64,000 nt of DNA from the NCBI GenBank assembly GCA_027924645.1, contig BSBN01001198.1, positions 1,550,001 through 1,614,000 of the forward strand, given 5' to 3'. A program made the translations under genes and the position numbers. Of this stretch, positions 33,303-43,498 are shown piece after piece. Every line of letters begins with the position of its first letter. The first letter of the stretch is position 1. This DNA comes from Cunninghamia lanceolata (lineage: Eukaryota > Streptophyta > Pinopsida > Cupressales > Cupressaceae). The notes beneath the pieces are model-generated. The model did no database searches. It was given only the letters and a program-made list of their open reading frames with translations, and was not told the origin of the DNA.

Positions 33303-34630
33303 TGATGTAGAGGAAGGACCTACTTTAGGATAGACCATGAAACTTTGTGCATTCTTGACATTTTAAACCCTAAAACCTAGTAGCCTTTCAAAATGACCTT
33401 TTTGACCATAACTTTCAGTACAGACCTGATATTCAAAATGTGAGAACTTTTTGGGATACCCTTTTGGCTATTACTACACATCCAAAAATGGGTATGGGTT
33501 TCTTTGTATGGATTAGGGCAAAGTTTGACTGTCCTCTTTCTAATTAGGCCTAATTTTAGCAATGCAACTAGCAATACATATGATCTAGAATGGTTTAACA
33601 CCTAATGATGGTAAAATTGGTATGTAATTTACTCAAAAGCCTTCACACCTTCCAATCCTAATGATCTTACACAATTTTTAAGGATTACACTCAACAAGAA
33701 GTCCAAACTTGACTGTTACCCCTTCTAGGTTTTCACTATCATATGCAGTCCTTATAGGATAGTCTTTGCATGTTGTCATATAGTTGTTATTAAAGGATAA
33801 AAAACCCTTGATCAAGTTTGTAGGATCCTTCCATACACTCCACACACCTTCTCCAATCACAAAAAGATGAAAGATTGCATTGGTGACCTCCAAACTATCA
33901 TTCAATGTCTTCACAGTCTGATACATACAGCATATCAAACCTAAAACCCTCCAAAAGCATGTGAAAAACTTGATCATGACACCCTACATGTCTGGAACAT
34001 GGTACATTAGCTTATTAAAGACATTTACACCCAATTTTGTGATTACCCAGAGGTGGAAGGCCAAATTATGCCATTTTTTTCATTCATTGGTTACCCTAAG
34101 TAGGGTTTTGACCAGTTTTTAGTAAAAATGCAATAACTTTTTGATAACTCAATAAAAATTGGTACAACAAAAAGCAAAATGAATTAGATTCACATGCCAA
34201 CAAAATCCAATCAATTTTAGATGATCATGTGGTCCTTATAGTCCATACCAAGTGAAAGAATAGCTCTGCAACCTAAGAAAAACAAGAGAAAATGCTTGTT
34301 TTCATTCACCAAACTTCAAAAATAATGTCTACAATGCTCCATTTGAGTTTGGAGGGTGCCTTTTTATCCATTTCCATCAATTCCAACTATTTAGTAACAT
34401 TTTATTGATATGCATGTAACTATTTCTTGATTTTTTTGACCTTTCTAAAGTTGCTTGACCACTAACATTGACACTTTTGCAATTTTGAACCAATGAACAT
34501 ATAACACCCAAAATGGATCAAAATGATCCCAAATGATCACATGTGACCTTATTAAACTCAAACACACTCAAACAACCTAAAACCCAAACATGAAAAAATT
34601 ATGCTTGAGGCCCCTGATGCCCCTGCACCA
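33303..34630 (-). repeat. Element A 5' LTR, intact
   Basis: It is 1328 bases, starts TGGTGCAGGGGCATCAGGGG and ends CCTCTACATCA on the element strand. It retains the empty sites of the Tat (GTCCT at 33531) and copia (TCTGG at 33991) insertions seen in the other LTR, so it serves as the reference for both. An open minus frame of 99 codons (33678-33977) is shared with the other LTR. Confidence 0.9.
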
Positions 34631-36104
34631 ATGTTGCCATTGATGGCAACAAGAAAAGGAATAAGGTTGGGACAAAGATTTTGGTCCGATGAAGAAGACT
34701 TAGTCATTTTAGCTAAGTGTTGGCAGTATACAAGAGACAATGATAGAGAGATGGTGTAATGGTTGGCATTGGTCCATAGTTGAATATTAGATCATGTGGT
34801 TCTGGTATGTTGTTTGTAGTCCTTAGGTGATCTTATATCCAAGATTTTAGCCCTTGATAAGTACCAGAAGCATATCTTCAAATAGCCTAAGTTTGGCAGA
34901 GTAGAACAAGTGTTATTTAGAGCAGAATACTCAGTTCATTTGGTCCGCATTCCTCCGGTGTTGCATATCTTGTTATGCAATTTTGGGGTGTTGTAAACAC
35001 TTGTATGAAGTGTCTAAATCCAGAGTTATAGGTTCTGAGATCCACCAAAAAGATAGTTGTGAGTGTCTAAGTATCGCTACTTGGTTTGGCAGAACTTGAC
35101 TGTGACAGGGCATGTGTTCTTGTGGTCTGTGTTTTACCGCAAAAGGATATTTTTCTTTGTGGTTTTGGAGTTATGATCTATGATGTCTAAGGAGTATTTG
35201 ATATGATTTTTAGCAATCCACAGTGAAAGATGTAGTCTGACAGATAGACTGAGTCAGTAACAATCTGTGTTTAAGGCCGACATGACAGTGTGATGTGTGT
35301 GCAGTAAGATCTATTTTTTGAAATCTTATCCTAAGTGGTTCTATAATTGGATGATGTTTGGGTCCACTATGTATTTTGGTGACTAGATTGGGCTGACAAG
35401 TTACAAATTGTTTGACTACACGCTTCATCTAATTAGGCCGACCTAATATGAAGATTCTATGTGTTGCAGATATATATATATGAGATCAAATTTAGTGTTT
35501 GGATGATGAGTAATGCAAGTATGAAGGTGTGTGTATGAAATATGAAATACTGTGATTTTGTGAAGGCAATAAGATCAGAAGAAGAGAGATCTTGTTCCCA
35601 TGTAAAAGCTAAGCAGTGAAACAGAGCAGTAAAATGAAGAGTTTTGAGATAGTATTTCTAAACTTCATTTGGAGCTATAACCATGCATTCTTAGATACAA
35701 TTAGAGCAGTTCATTTTGGTAGTCAGCCATTCTTCTTCCCTTCTTTCTTTCTCTAGGAAGTGAGCCTGTTTTGGCAGTGAGCCTTTCTTATAGTGGGCAT
35801 TTCTTTGGGCAGTGAGCCCTGGGGAGTGAGGCCAGGGAAGTGAGCCCTAAGGTAGTGAGCCTCTTTCGTAATTCAATATTGTTCCTACATAATATATTGT
35901 GAGCTAACACTCATCATGGTTTTTCCCAGTTTTGGGTTTTCCACATAAAAAATCATGGTGTTCATGTGTGATGCATTATGGTTGCTTCTTCTATGTTTAA
36001 TTTTCTTTATTATTGTATGCGGTAAATGGATTACTAGTTTAATACGTAAAAGGTTTAATAAAATACTGATTTACTCCCCCTCTCAGTATTTTGGGTGTTC
36101 AACA
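34631..36104 (+). repeat. SIRE-like LTR, remainder
   Basis: It continues the LTR begun at 5569 after the duplicated target bases ATGTT, and ends GGGTGTTCAACA. It shares with the LTRs of C the CATTGATGGCAACAA start region, an (AT)n stretch (35470s), a GTATGAAGGTGTGTGT phrase (35520) and a run of AGTGAGCC repeats (35758-35862), ending in CCCCCTCTCAGT. No PBS follows it, which fits a 3' LTR of a plus-strand element to its left. Confidence 0.7.
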
Positions 36105-36169
36105 CCACATACTTGTTCATCCTATTTTTGTGCCCAAGATTGTAGTTGATTCTCAGATTGTCTTACATC

Positions 36170-37453
36170 ACCAACATGGCTAAGAGATGTTATTATAAAG
36201 AAGAGGAAATACACATAGGTAGTGAATCTAGAATTTGATGTAGTTGCTAGATTTCTATAGATGGATTTCCCATCTAAAAAGGACAAAATAATGTCTAGGT
36301 TGATGGTTGATCCAGTCACTAAACATCAATTTGTGGAAATAGCTAAACCCATGACAAATAAGAATGAAAATGAACTTTTTATAGTTGACTTTAATGTAAG
36401 GTTGATTTGGGACCTCCTACTATACAGGGGATATCCATAATGCAAATTTTTCTGTAGAAATTTTGGCTACAAGACTAGAGGAGAAAGAGAAAGAAAATGT
36501 GTTCCTGGAAGAGCAAGTTGATATTCTTACTACATATATCAAATCCATTGTATAAACTACAACCCAGTCTTTGGATGCATCAATGGACACTCCTATGAAG
36601 GTTCCTCCCAAAGGTGTGAGCCCAGATGTGGTTGATCAAATAAGTATCAATTTTTGGTTATAGCTACTAAAGAGTGGGTTGAGAAGATAAGTATGGAAGG
36701 GATGTTGTATCTCCATGAGGTGACCCTCCTATATGCAAAAATATCTACCAAACAAACTAAATTACTCTTTGAGATGAAGTTGGCTAAGAAAAAAGAAAGT
36801 GTTTTGAGTGTAGATAAGAATGGTTTGTAGTAAATGGTCGAGATAGACACCAACATTTTAGTTTCTAATAATGTGATTGGTAATCCTGAAGAGAATGAGT
36901 TTGTGAAATGGTTGAATACCATTGATTGGAAGCTTTTAATGGTCAAGCAATGTTTGAATGATTTGAATAATATTGTCAAAAATCATATTTGATGGACCTT
37001 AGGAGTTCCTGTATAACCCTAGGGATGGATATCCTTGATGAGACTAAAGTAGATCTACTCGAAGTTGGTACTATCAAGAAGGGGTTTAAAGACTTATTAG
37101 CAGAGGAGTTGAAAAGTAAAGACACCACTAAGGGAAATCCAATAGATAAATTATGCAATATGTCTTCCTACCTCATGACTTTTAGAAAGGATCTGGTTGA
37201 ATTTCATAGGAAGTATGAGGATTCAAATAACATTCTTTTTATGTGGAAGACTTGTCTGAATATGACTACCATACCTAATGGAAAAGCCCTCGCTCATGTG
37301 CCGAATAAATTCAAAGTCTTTAAATCCAAGTTGGATGCTTCTCAAGTATCTAAAGATCAGTCAACTAAGGTTGATCAATATGAGCGAGAAGACAAGGATG
37401 AACAGGTTGATCGAGATGTTGAAGAAGAAGAGAAAAATGATGTTTTGGCCTAG
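36170..37453 (+). pseudogene. Unknown retrotransposon protein, charged and coiled-coil-like
   Basis: A plus-strand frame with a few stops and at least two frameshifts; the largest open piece is 36989-37453. Readable parts include MDFPSKKDKIMSRLMVDPV, EILATRLEEKEKENVFLEEQ, GMLYLHEVTLLYAKISTKQT, NVIGNPEENEFVKWLNTIDW and KKGFKDLLAEELKSKDTTKG, ending in an acidic tail. Heptad-like Leu/Glu/Lys patterns suggest coiled coils. It matches no domain I know. Its position between an LTR and a purine tract at 37731 suggests an accessory ORF of a copia-type element, as in C, but it is not visibly similar to ORF2 of C. Confidence 0.45.
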
Positions 37454-37898
37454 TGCTTTGTTTATTCAATTTACAAAAACTTTGAAATATATTCAATTAT
37501 GTTTGTTGGACTTTATTAAACTTTACCCTCTTTATGTAATATAAAAAGAGGGAAAGGTTTGTTTTAATTGGTCATTTCAAGAAACAATTATATGTTGGAC
37601 TTACTTTAGTGTTATTCATATATAAGGGATAAAGTAAGAAGGATTTAGGGTCTTTTGGTGAAATTTCTTCGTGATTAGATCATTGAAAAAATTTATTCAT
37701 GTTTTAAAGTATTTTATTTCAAAACATTTCAGGATAAGGGGGAGACTATATACAAGCTATGTGATATTCTCTAAAATGGAGTATTGTGGTCCATTTTTCT
37801 CATAAATACACAATAATGGTGGCATTGAATCAATTTTCTCTATGCTTTTATGGATTCTTCTTATGTTGGATTTATGGACTATTGAGTATAGAAGATAT
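37454..37898 (+). other. Non-coding sequence with purine tract
   Basis: There is no coding frame. AGGATAAGGGGGAGAC at 37731-37746 looks like a polypurine tract, and the following TATATACAAGC could be an LTR start with TG changed to TA. The segment ends at the target site of copia element B (GATAT at 37894-37898). Confidence 0.4.
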
Positions 37899-38326
37899 TG
37901 TTTGTATGTAGCAACTGATCATGCAAATACTATACACTTGTAATGTATCCTTGCTAGGGTTCGGGGGCACAACCCCCAAATTATTTTTCCCTCTTTTGCA
38001 CGTTTGAAGTCAGTTGTTAATTTTTGTTAACTAACAAAAGAAAAATGACATTATAAAACCCTAATTCTAGAAGCTTCCAAAAATCTTGTCATAAGCGGTT
38101 GGGATGTATGTTGCAGGTATGGAATTCATGAGATTGTAATATGTTTTGCACTAGCTAATAAAATCATTGGATTACTAATTTTCTATGGATGTAGCCCATT
38201 TTGGGTGAACCACATTAAAATTCTATGTTGATCTCTTTTGTGTTTTTCCTTCATTGTTGAATTTAGGTTATTTAATCTACATATAATTGTTAGTGTTTAT
38301 TGCTCTGATCTGCATGAACACTAACA
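37899..38326 (+). repeat. Element B 5' LTR
   Basis: It starts TGTTTGTATGTAGCAACTGA and ends GAACACTAACA. It shares GATCATGCAAATA, CCTTGCTAGGGTT and the last ~120 bases (from CTATGTTGATCTC) with the right LTR; the middle ~240 bases are absent on the right. Confidence 0.85.
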
Positions 38327-38328
38327 AC

Positions 38329-38339
38329 TAGTATCAGAG
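38329..38339 (+). other. Element B primer-binding site, mutated
   Basis: TAGTATCAGAG lies two bases after the LTR; it differs from the initiator-Met PBS TGGTATCAGAG by one G-to-A change. Confidence 0.7.
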
Positions 38340-38411
38340 AGGGTTGTGTTTGATTATTGTCTGTAGGAAGGTCTCACGGTTGAGTGGGAGTCTCACAGTT
38401 AAGTGGGAGCA

Positions 38412-39370
38412 ATGGTGGACGAGGGTAAATTGAAGGTAGATAAATTCAATGGGCGGAACTATTAGTTATGGAAGATGTAGATGGAGGATTATCTCTATCA
38501 AAAGGATTTATAGAGGCCATTGGAAGGAAAAGCCAAGAAATTGGCAGCAATGAGTGATGAGGACTGGGAACTTCTGAACAGAAAGGAACTGGGAATCATT
38601 CGGTTGTGCTTGGCACCATCTATGGCATTTAATATAACATAAGCAAAGACAATAGATGAACTGATGAAAGCTTTGGCTAAATTGTATGAAAAATGCTCAG
38701 CCTCTAATAAGGTATTTCTCATGAAGCATTTGTTTAATCTAAAAATGATTGAAGGTGGATCTGTGTCAGATCATTTAAATGAGTTTAATATGATTACCAG
38801 TCAGTTAACTTCTGTAAAAGTGAAATTTAATGGAGAGGTGAGGGCTATCTTGGTTTTGTGTTCTTTTCCATAGAGATCGAATATCTTGGTAATGGATGTA
38901 AGTAACTCTGTCTCTAGTTCAAATACTTTGAAATTTGATGATGTTGTTGGTGTTATCCTTAGCGAGGAAATGTGACGAAAAAGCACAGGTCAGAGTTCAA
39001 CATCAAGTAATGCTTTGACTGTAGAGAATAGGGGAAGAATAAAGGAGAGAGGAAAAAGCCCAACAAATCGTGGGAAGTCACAAGGGAAGTCAAAGAAAGG
39101 CAAATCTAAATCTAGAGGAAGAATGGATTGCTGGCACTATGGAAAGCCAGGACACTTGAATAAGGATTGTTGGTCTCGAAAGGGCAAACAAGGAGACAGA
39201 CAACATGATGACAGTAAGGAAGATATTGTTACAAGTAATAAATTACAGGATGCTTTAATTCTATGTTTAGACAATGCTAATGATTTCTGGGTTATAGATT
39301 TAGGGACTTCATTTCATGCCACACCCCATAGGAAATATTTTGTAGATTACATTCAAGGTGATTTTGGATA
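38412..39370 (+). pseudogene. Element B Gag and protease
   Basis: It starts MVDEGKLKVDKFNGRN at 38412 and runs in one frame, with stops at about 38460, 38511, 38639, 38871 and 38973. It carries KALAKLYEKCSASNKVFLMK and VSDHLNEFNMITSQLTSVKV, then a basic KSKKGKSKSRGRMDCWHYGK region. The zinc knuckle CWHYGKPGHLNKDC has Tyr for its second Cys. The protease site reads WVIDLGTSFHATPH, with D-L-G for D-S-G, so catalysis is lost. The frame ends at TAG 39369. Confidence 0.88.
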
Positions 39371-40492
39371 GGTATATTTAGGTGATGATGAACCCTATCA
39401 GATTGTTGGAAAAGGAAAGATAAAAATCAAGTTGCAGAATAGAAATGAATGGTTGCCACAGGAGGTAATACATGTTCCAAATTTGAGAAGGAATTTAATC
39501 TCTGTAGGACAAGTGGGTAGTGAAGGCTGCATAGTTACCTTTTTAGACAAAGTCTAGAGAGTCACTAAAGGTGGATTAGTAGTAGCTAAAGGTGAAAAGG
39601 TATGCACATTGTATTTGTGTATTGGTAATACTTATTCTACCTTAGTTGCTACAGAAATAGTTGCTACTAAGACAATTATAACACTTGCTACAGGAACAGA
39701 AATAAAATTATGGTACCATAGACTTGGGCATATGAGGGAGAAAGGGATGAAGATCCTTCACTCCAAAAAGCTGCTACCAGGTCTGAAGCAGATTGACTTG
39801 GAGTTCTACAAAAATTGTGTTTATGGAAAATAGAAAAGAGTCTGATTTCTCAAAGTTGGGAAAGAGAAGAAGAGTGAGAAATTAGATCTTGTGCATTCAT
39901 ATGTATGGGGACTAGCTCGGGTATCTTCTATTGGTGGCTCTCACTATTATGTTACTTTTATTAATGATGCAACTAGGAAAACATGGTTGTAATTCCTAAA
40001 ACAAAAATCAAAAGCATTTGAAACTTTTAAAAGGTGGAAAGCTTTGGTTGAGAATGAGACAAGAAAAAAGTTGAAGCGTCTTAGATTTGATAATGGAGGC
40101 GAGTATTGCAGCAGATAATTTGAGAATTATTGTTCATATAAAGGAATCCATAGGCAAAAAATGGTTCCTAGAACCACACAAGAAAATGGTGTGTCTGAGA
40201 GGATGAATAAGACCATTATGGAGTGTACAAGGAGCATGAGATTGCATGTTGGACTACCCTTACACTTTTGGGTAGATGTTGTACATACCATTGTTTATTT
40301 AATAAATAGGGGACCTTCAAATCCTTTGGATGGTGGTATTCCAGAGGAGGCATGGACAGGTAAAAATGTAAACTCTTCATTTCTAAAAACCTTTGGTTGT
40401 GAAGCTGTTGTCCATGTTGATATTGAAAATAGAACCAAGCTTAAGGCTAAGTCTAAAAAATGTACCTTCATTGGATATGGAGTAGATGAGTT
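39371..40492 (+). pseudogene. Element B integrase, N-terminal part
   Basis: It reads YLGDDEPYQIVGKGKIKI, LWYHRLGHMREKGMKIL (zinc domain start), LDLVHSYVWGLARVSSI, with Tyr replacing the first catalytic Asp of the usual HSDVWG, then [13 protein letters not shown] (second Asp present) and TQENGVSERMNKTIMEC (Glu present). Stops lie at about 39555, 39831, 39840, 39990 and 40117. It is interrupted at GVDEF by insertion of element C and continues at 48085. Confidence 0.88.
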
Positions 40493-41612
40493 TGTTGGCA
40501 AGAGACACTGTATGGCTTCATGAGTATTGTCATTGATGGCAACAAAGTCCATCCCACACATCCACAACACATAGTATGTCTATACCGGAAGACAGATTGA
40601 ATAGTGTTTTGGTCCGGTGAGCAAGAACAGAGCATGCAGCAAGGTCTGACAATCAGGACTAAATCTCTTAGATGGTGTAGCTCAGCAAGTTGTCAACTTG
40701 GGCAAGTAAAGAGGAGTACCATGACTACTACATTCTATAGATTGAGCCTTTGGTAATGAATGAGTGAAAAGATATGAGCATCTAAGTGTTGGGTTCCTGA
40801 CAGGCAGAGTAGACTGAGGAAGAACTGACCGACAATGCATCAAAATTTAATCCGGATGAGAAATTGATGGTGATCAAGCTATTTGAGGGATCGTACATGG
40901 TTGGATGACATGATTGATGACTTCTATTTCTATATCTTTGATATGCATCACATATTAAGCATGGATTCAGCCGACAGATCAGTGTCTTGGAAATATCTTG
41001 AGTATTTCGGTTGTTGACTAGAAAGATGTTGAAATCCTTGGTGTAGATATATATATACCAAATGGATTTCAGTATGAAGGTGTGTGTGTGTTATGATGAT
41101 GTGCAAGGAAAGGTAGAGATAAGTGTGGAAGCAACAATACAAGTTCGGTATGTGACACAATAGCAGCACTAAAGTAGAGGAAGAATGAAGTGTACTAGAT
41201 CAGTATATTGAGCCTAACCAAAACTGAACCTCAGCATATGTGGATGCCTCTCATTAGTTCAAACACTTGGTTACCTTCTATAAACTTTGTAGACAGTGAG
41301 TCTCTTGTAGGTAGTGTGCCTCTTGTGAGCAGTGTGCTCAGGCAGTGAGCCCTAATTGGCAAGTGCCATTTTGTACTTCTTATTCTTTTAATAGAGAATA
41401 CAATCTTGGGTTAGTCACCCCATGCTTTTTCCCTTAACAGGGTTTTCCATGTTAAAATCCTTGAGTTATGTGTGTTAATTTCATTTCTGCTCTCATGATT
41501 ATATATGCTTATGTGTTTTGATGTTGCTCAAATTATAAAAGGAAAAATAAAGTAAAGTTATTAGAGATAACTAATTCAACCCCCCTCTCAGTTATCTACC
41601 TTGTTTCCAACA
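40493..41612 (+). repeat. Element C 5' LTR
   Basis: It contains a TATATATATACC stretch at 41048-41059, a short TG repeat (41080s), AGTGAGCC-type repeats at 41293-41368 and CCCCCCTCTCAGT near the end. It differs from the right LTR at many scattered sites, so this insertion is older than the Tat or D insertions. Confidence 0.9.
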
Positions 41613-41614
41613 AT

Positions 41615-41626
41615 TGGTATTAGAGC
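41615..41626 (+). other. Element C primer-binding site
   Basis: TGGTATTAGAGC lies two bases after the 5' LTR end, one change from the initiator-Met complement TGGTATCAGAGC. Confidence 0.85.
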
Positions 41627-41677
41627 TAAGTTCCTCTAAACAGAGCCTAACAGCTTGAGGAAGATCTAGGAATCTCA

Positions 41678-42856
41678 ATGGATATGTATGGTATGAAGAA
41701 ACAACTTCAGTCTACCCTAGATGATCTTGAGCAATCTTACTCTGAAGTCAATAACTTGAGAGAAAGACTCAAACAAGCTGATGATTTCATAAATGAGCTA
41801 AAAGAAAAACTGAGTATCTCAGTGAAAAAGAGAAAGGAACTACTTCAACAATTAGCAAGTCAAAGTGAAGCCAATGATACTAATGAAGATCTAAATGAGA
41901 AAAATAAGCTATGTGAGAAGCTATCAAAAGAGGTCATTATGGTAAGGCATGAAATGGAATCAGGGGTAATGAGATTCACCCAAGAAATTGAAGAGAAAAG
42001 AAAAATTGAAGATAATCTAAAATAAAATCTCAAGGAGAAGTTAGAGGACTGCCACAAAATGGACAGAATAATTAGGCATCTGGAATCTGATCTTGAAGAA
42101 GCTAGAGATAATGAAGAACAACTTGAAAATAAGATAGACACTCTTAAACAAGATCTTCAAACAACAAATGAATACAAAGAGAAATTCAAGATAAGCTCAG
42201 CTCAACTTGAAGTTCTTCTTGAAAGCCAAAAGAGGGTAGATGATAAACGTGGTTTGGGTTATGAGAAAGATGAAAGCTCTGGATCTGGTTAGAAGAACTT
42301 TGGATCATAAAATCAAAGAAACGGGCCTAGAAGACCTCCGGTAAGGCAACCAAATGCTGAAAGATATCCAACCTTCAATGGATACAGCTACAATTGTAAC
42401 AACTTGGGTCATAAAGCAACTCAGTGCAGAAGAAGAATGGATCAGACTAATTCATCCTTATCTGGATAGTGTTTCAACTACAAAAGGTATGGTCACAAAT
42501 CTCATGAATGCAAAAATATGCAAATAAACAATTCATTCAATGGTAGATGCTTTGCGTGCAATAGAATGGGACATATGGCTAATCAATGTAGATCAAGAGG
42601 ATATCAGTCAAATATGCAAAGAAATGTTGTTTGCTACAATTGCAATAGATCCAGTCATATTGCCAAATTCTGCAGAAGTAAGAATCAGGATAAAAAGGGG
42701 TTGGTGCATCATAATCAAAATCAAGATAAAGGAAAAGGCAAAGTGAATGCGAATGAAGTTCAAAAGGAGATGAACAAGATTTGGGTGAAGAAGAGTACAG
42801 AAAATGTTGATGGATCCGCACCAAAATCTGGTGCTAATATTCCTTCCAGAAACTAA
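41678..42856 (+). pseudogene. Element C ORF1: Gag-like coiled coil with zinc knuckles
   Basis: It starts MDMYGMKKQLQSTLDDLEQS at 41678. About 195 residues of strongly heptad-patterned, Glu/Lys-rich sequence (one stop at 42023) lead to LESQKRVDDKRGLGYEKDES, a motif region known from the C-terminal half of SIRE-type Gag. Four knuckles follow. The first has lost its first Cys (YNCNNLGHKATQC) and the second its second Cys (CFNYKRYGHKSHEC). The third (CFACNRMGHMANQC) and fourth (CYNCNRSSHIAKFC) are complete. Stops also occur at about 42291, 42306 and 42468. The usual N-terminal Gag domain is missing. Likely role when intact: RNA binding and particle assembly. Confidence 0.8.
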
Positions 42857-43498
42857 ATAGATGAGCTCTGGCTCAGGAAGAGTCACAAAGGAAAATAAAT
42901 TCCCCCAGCCAGTCAATTGGTGCCTAAATTTGGCACATGGAATATTGCGGATTAAAGGGTTCTCAGAGAAATATATAAATAACCCTCGATAAAAATATGA
43001 AAGATCCACAATGAGTTTTAAAGAGTTTAATCATCCAAGATTGATCCGATTTGACAGCGATCCAGTAAAAGTAGGATTTTCACAATTAGATCTGGTATGA
43101 TTCAAAATTGAAATATCTTGATCTATGGATAAATGGCATGATTGGAGGAAAGGAGATATGTTGTCAATTATCACTAAAAATAATTCTAAGTGTGTCTTAG
43201 TGATCTCAGAAAGATCTCTCTTAGAACATGGCAACTGGAATAACTTAAGTTGTGAATTTATTGCAATAGGAAATTAGGGTTTGCGCAAAGATAAAAGGGT
43301 TATTTTATTCATCATTTGCACATTTGCATTCGAGAAGAAGAAAGGAAGAGCTCTACATCAAGATTGTTACAACCTTCTCAAAGATCAACTACAAAATCTG
43401 ATTCAACCAACGATCTTTTCTGGCTCATATTGTGAACCCTAGAAGCGTAAAAAGGTATTTCCATTTCTGAATATCTCTCTCTAAATCTTTTGCAAAAG
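42857..43498 (+). other. Element C intergenic spacer
   Basis: There are 640 bases between ORF1 and ORF2 without an open frame longer than a few dozen codons. It may contain a leader or splice acceptor for ORF2, but no specific signal can be supported. Confidence 0.5.

Larger units (their letters stand above)
5614..34630 (-). mobile_element. Element A: chromovirus-like Ty3 retrotransposon, internally deleted
   Basis: A minus-strand LTR element with LTRs of about 1.33 kb. The right (5') LTR is 33303-34630. The left (3') LTR is broken into 5614-5848, 23115-23578 and 29673-30316 by a Tat and a copia insertion. The LTR starts TGGTGCA and ends CATCA on the element strand, with imperfect target duplications GTGTT/ATGTT. 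Gag, protease and a C-terminal chromodomain remain on the minus strand, but reverse transcriptase, RNase H and the integrase core are missing from the 31.2-30.9 kb junction. It is related to D at 55 kb, with the same LTR ends and a similar Gag. As it stands it cannot transpose itself. Confidence 0.8.
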
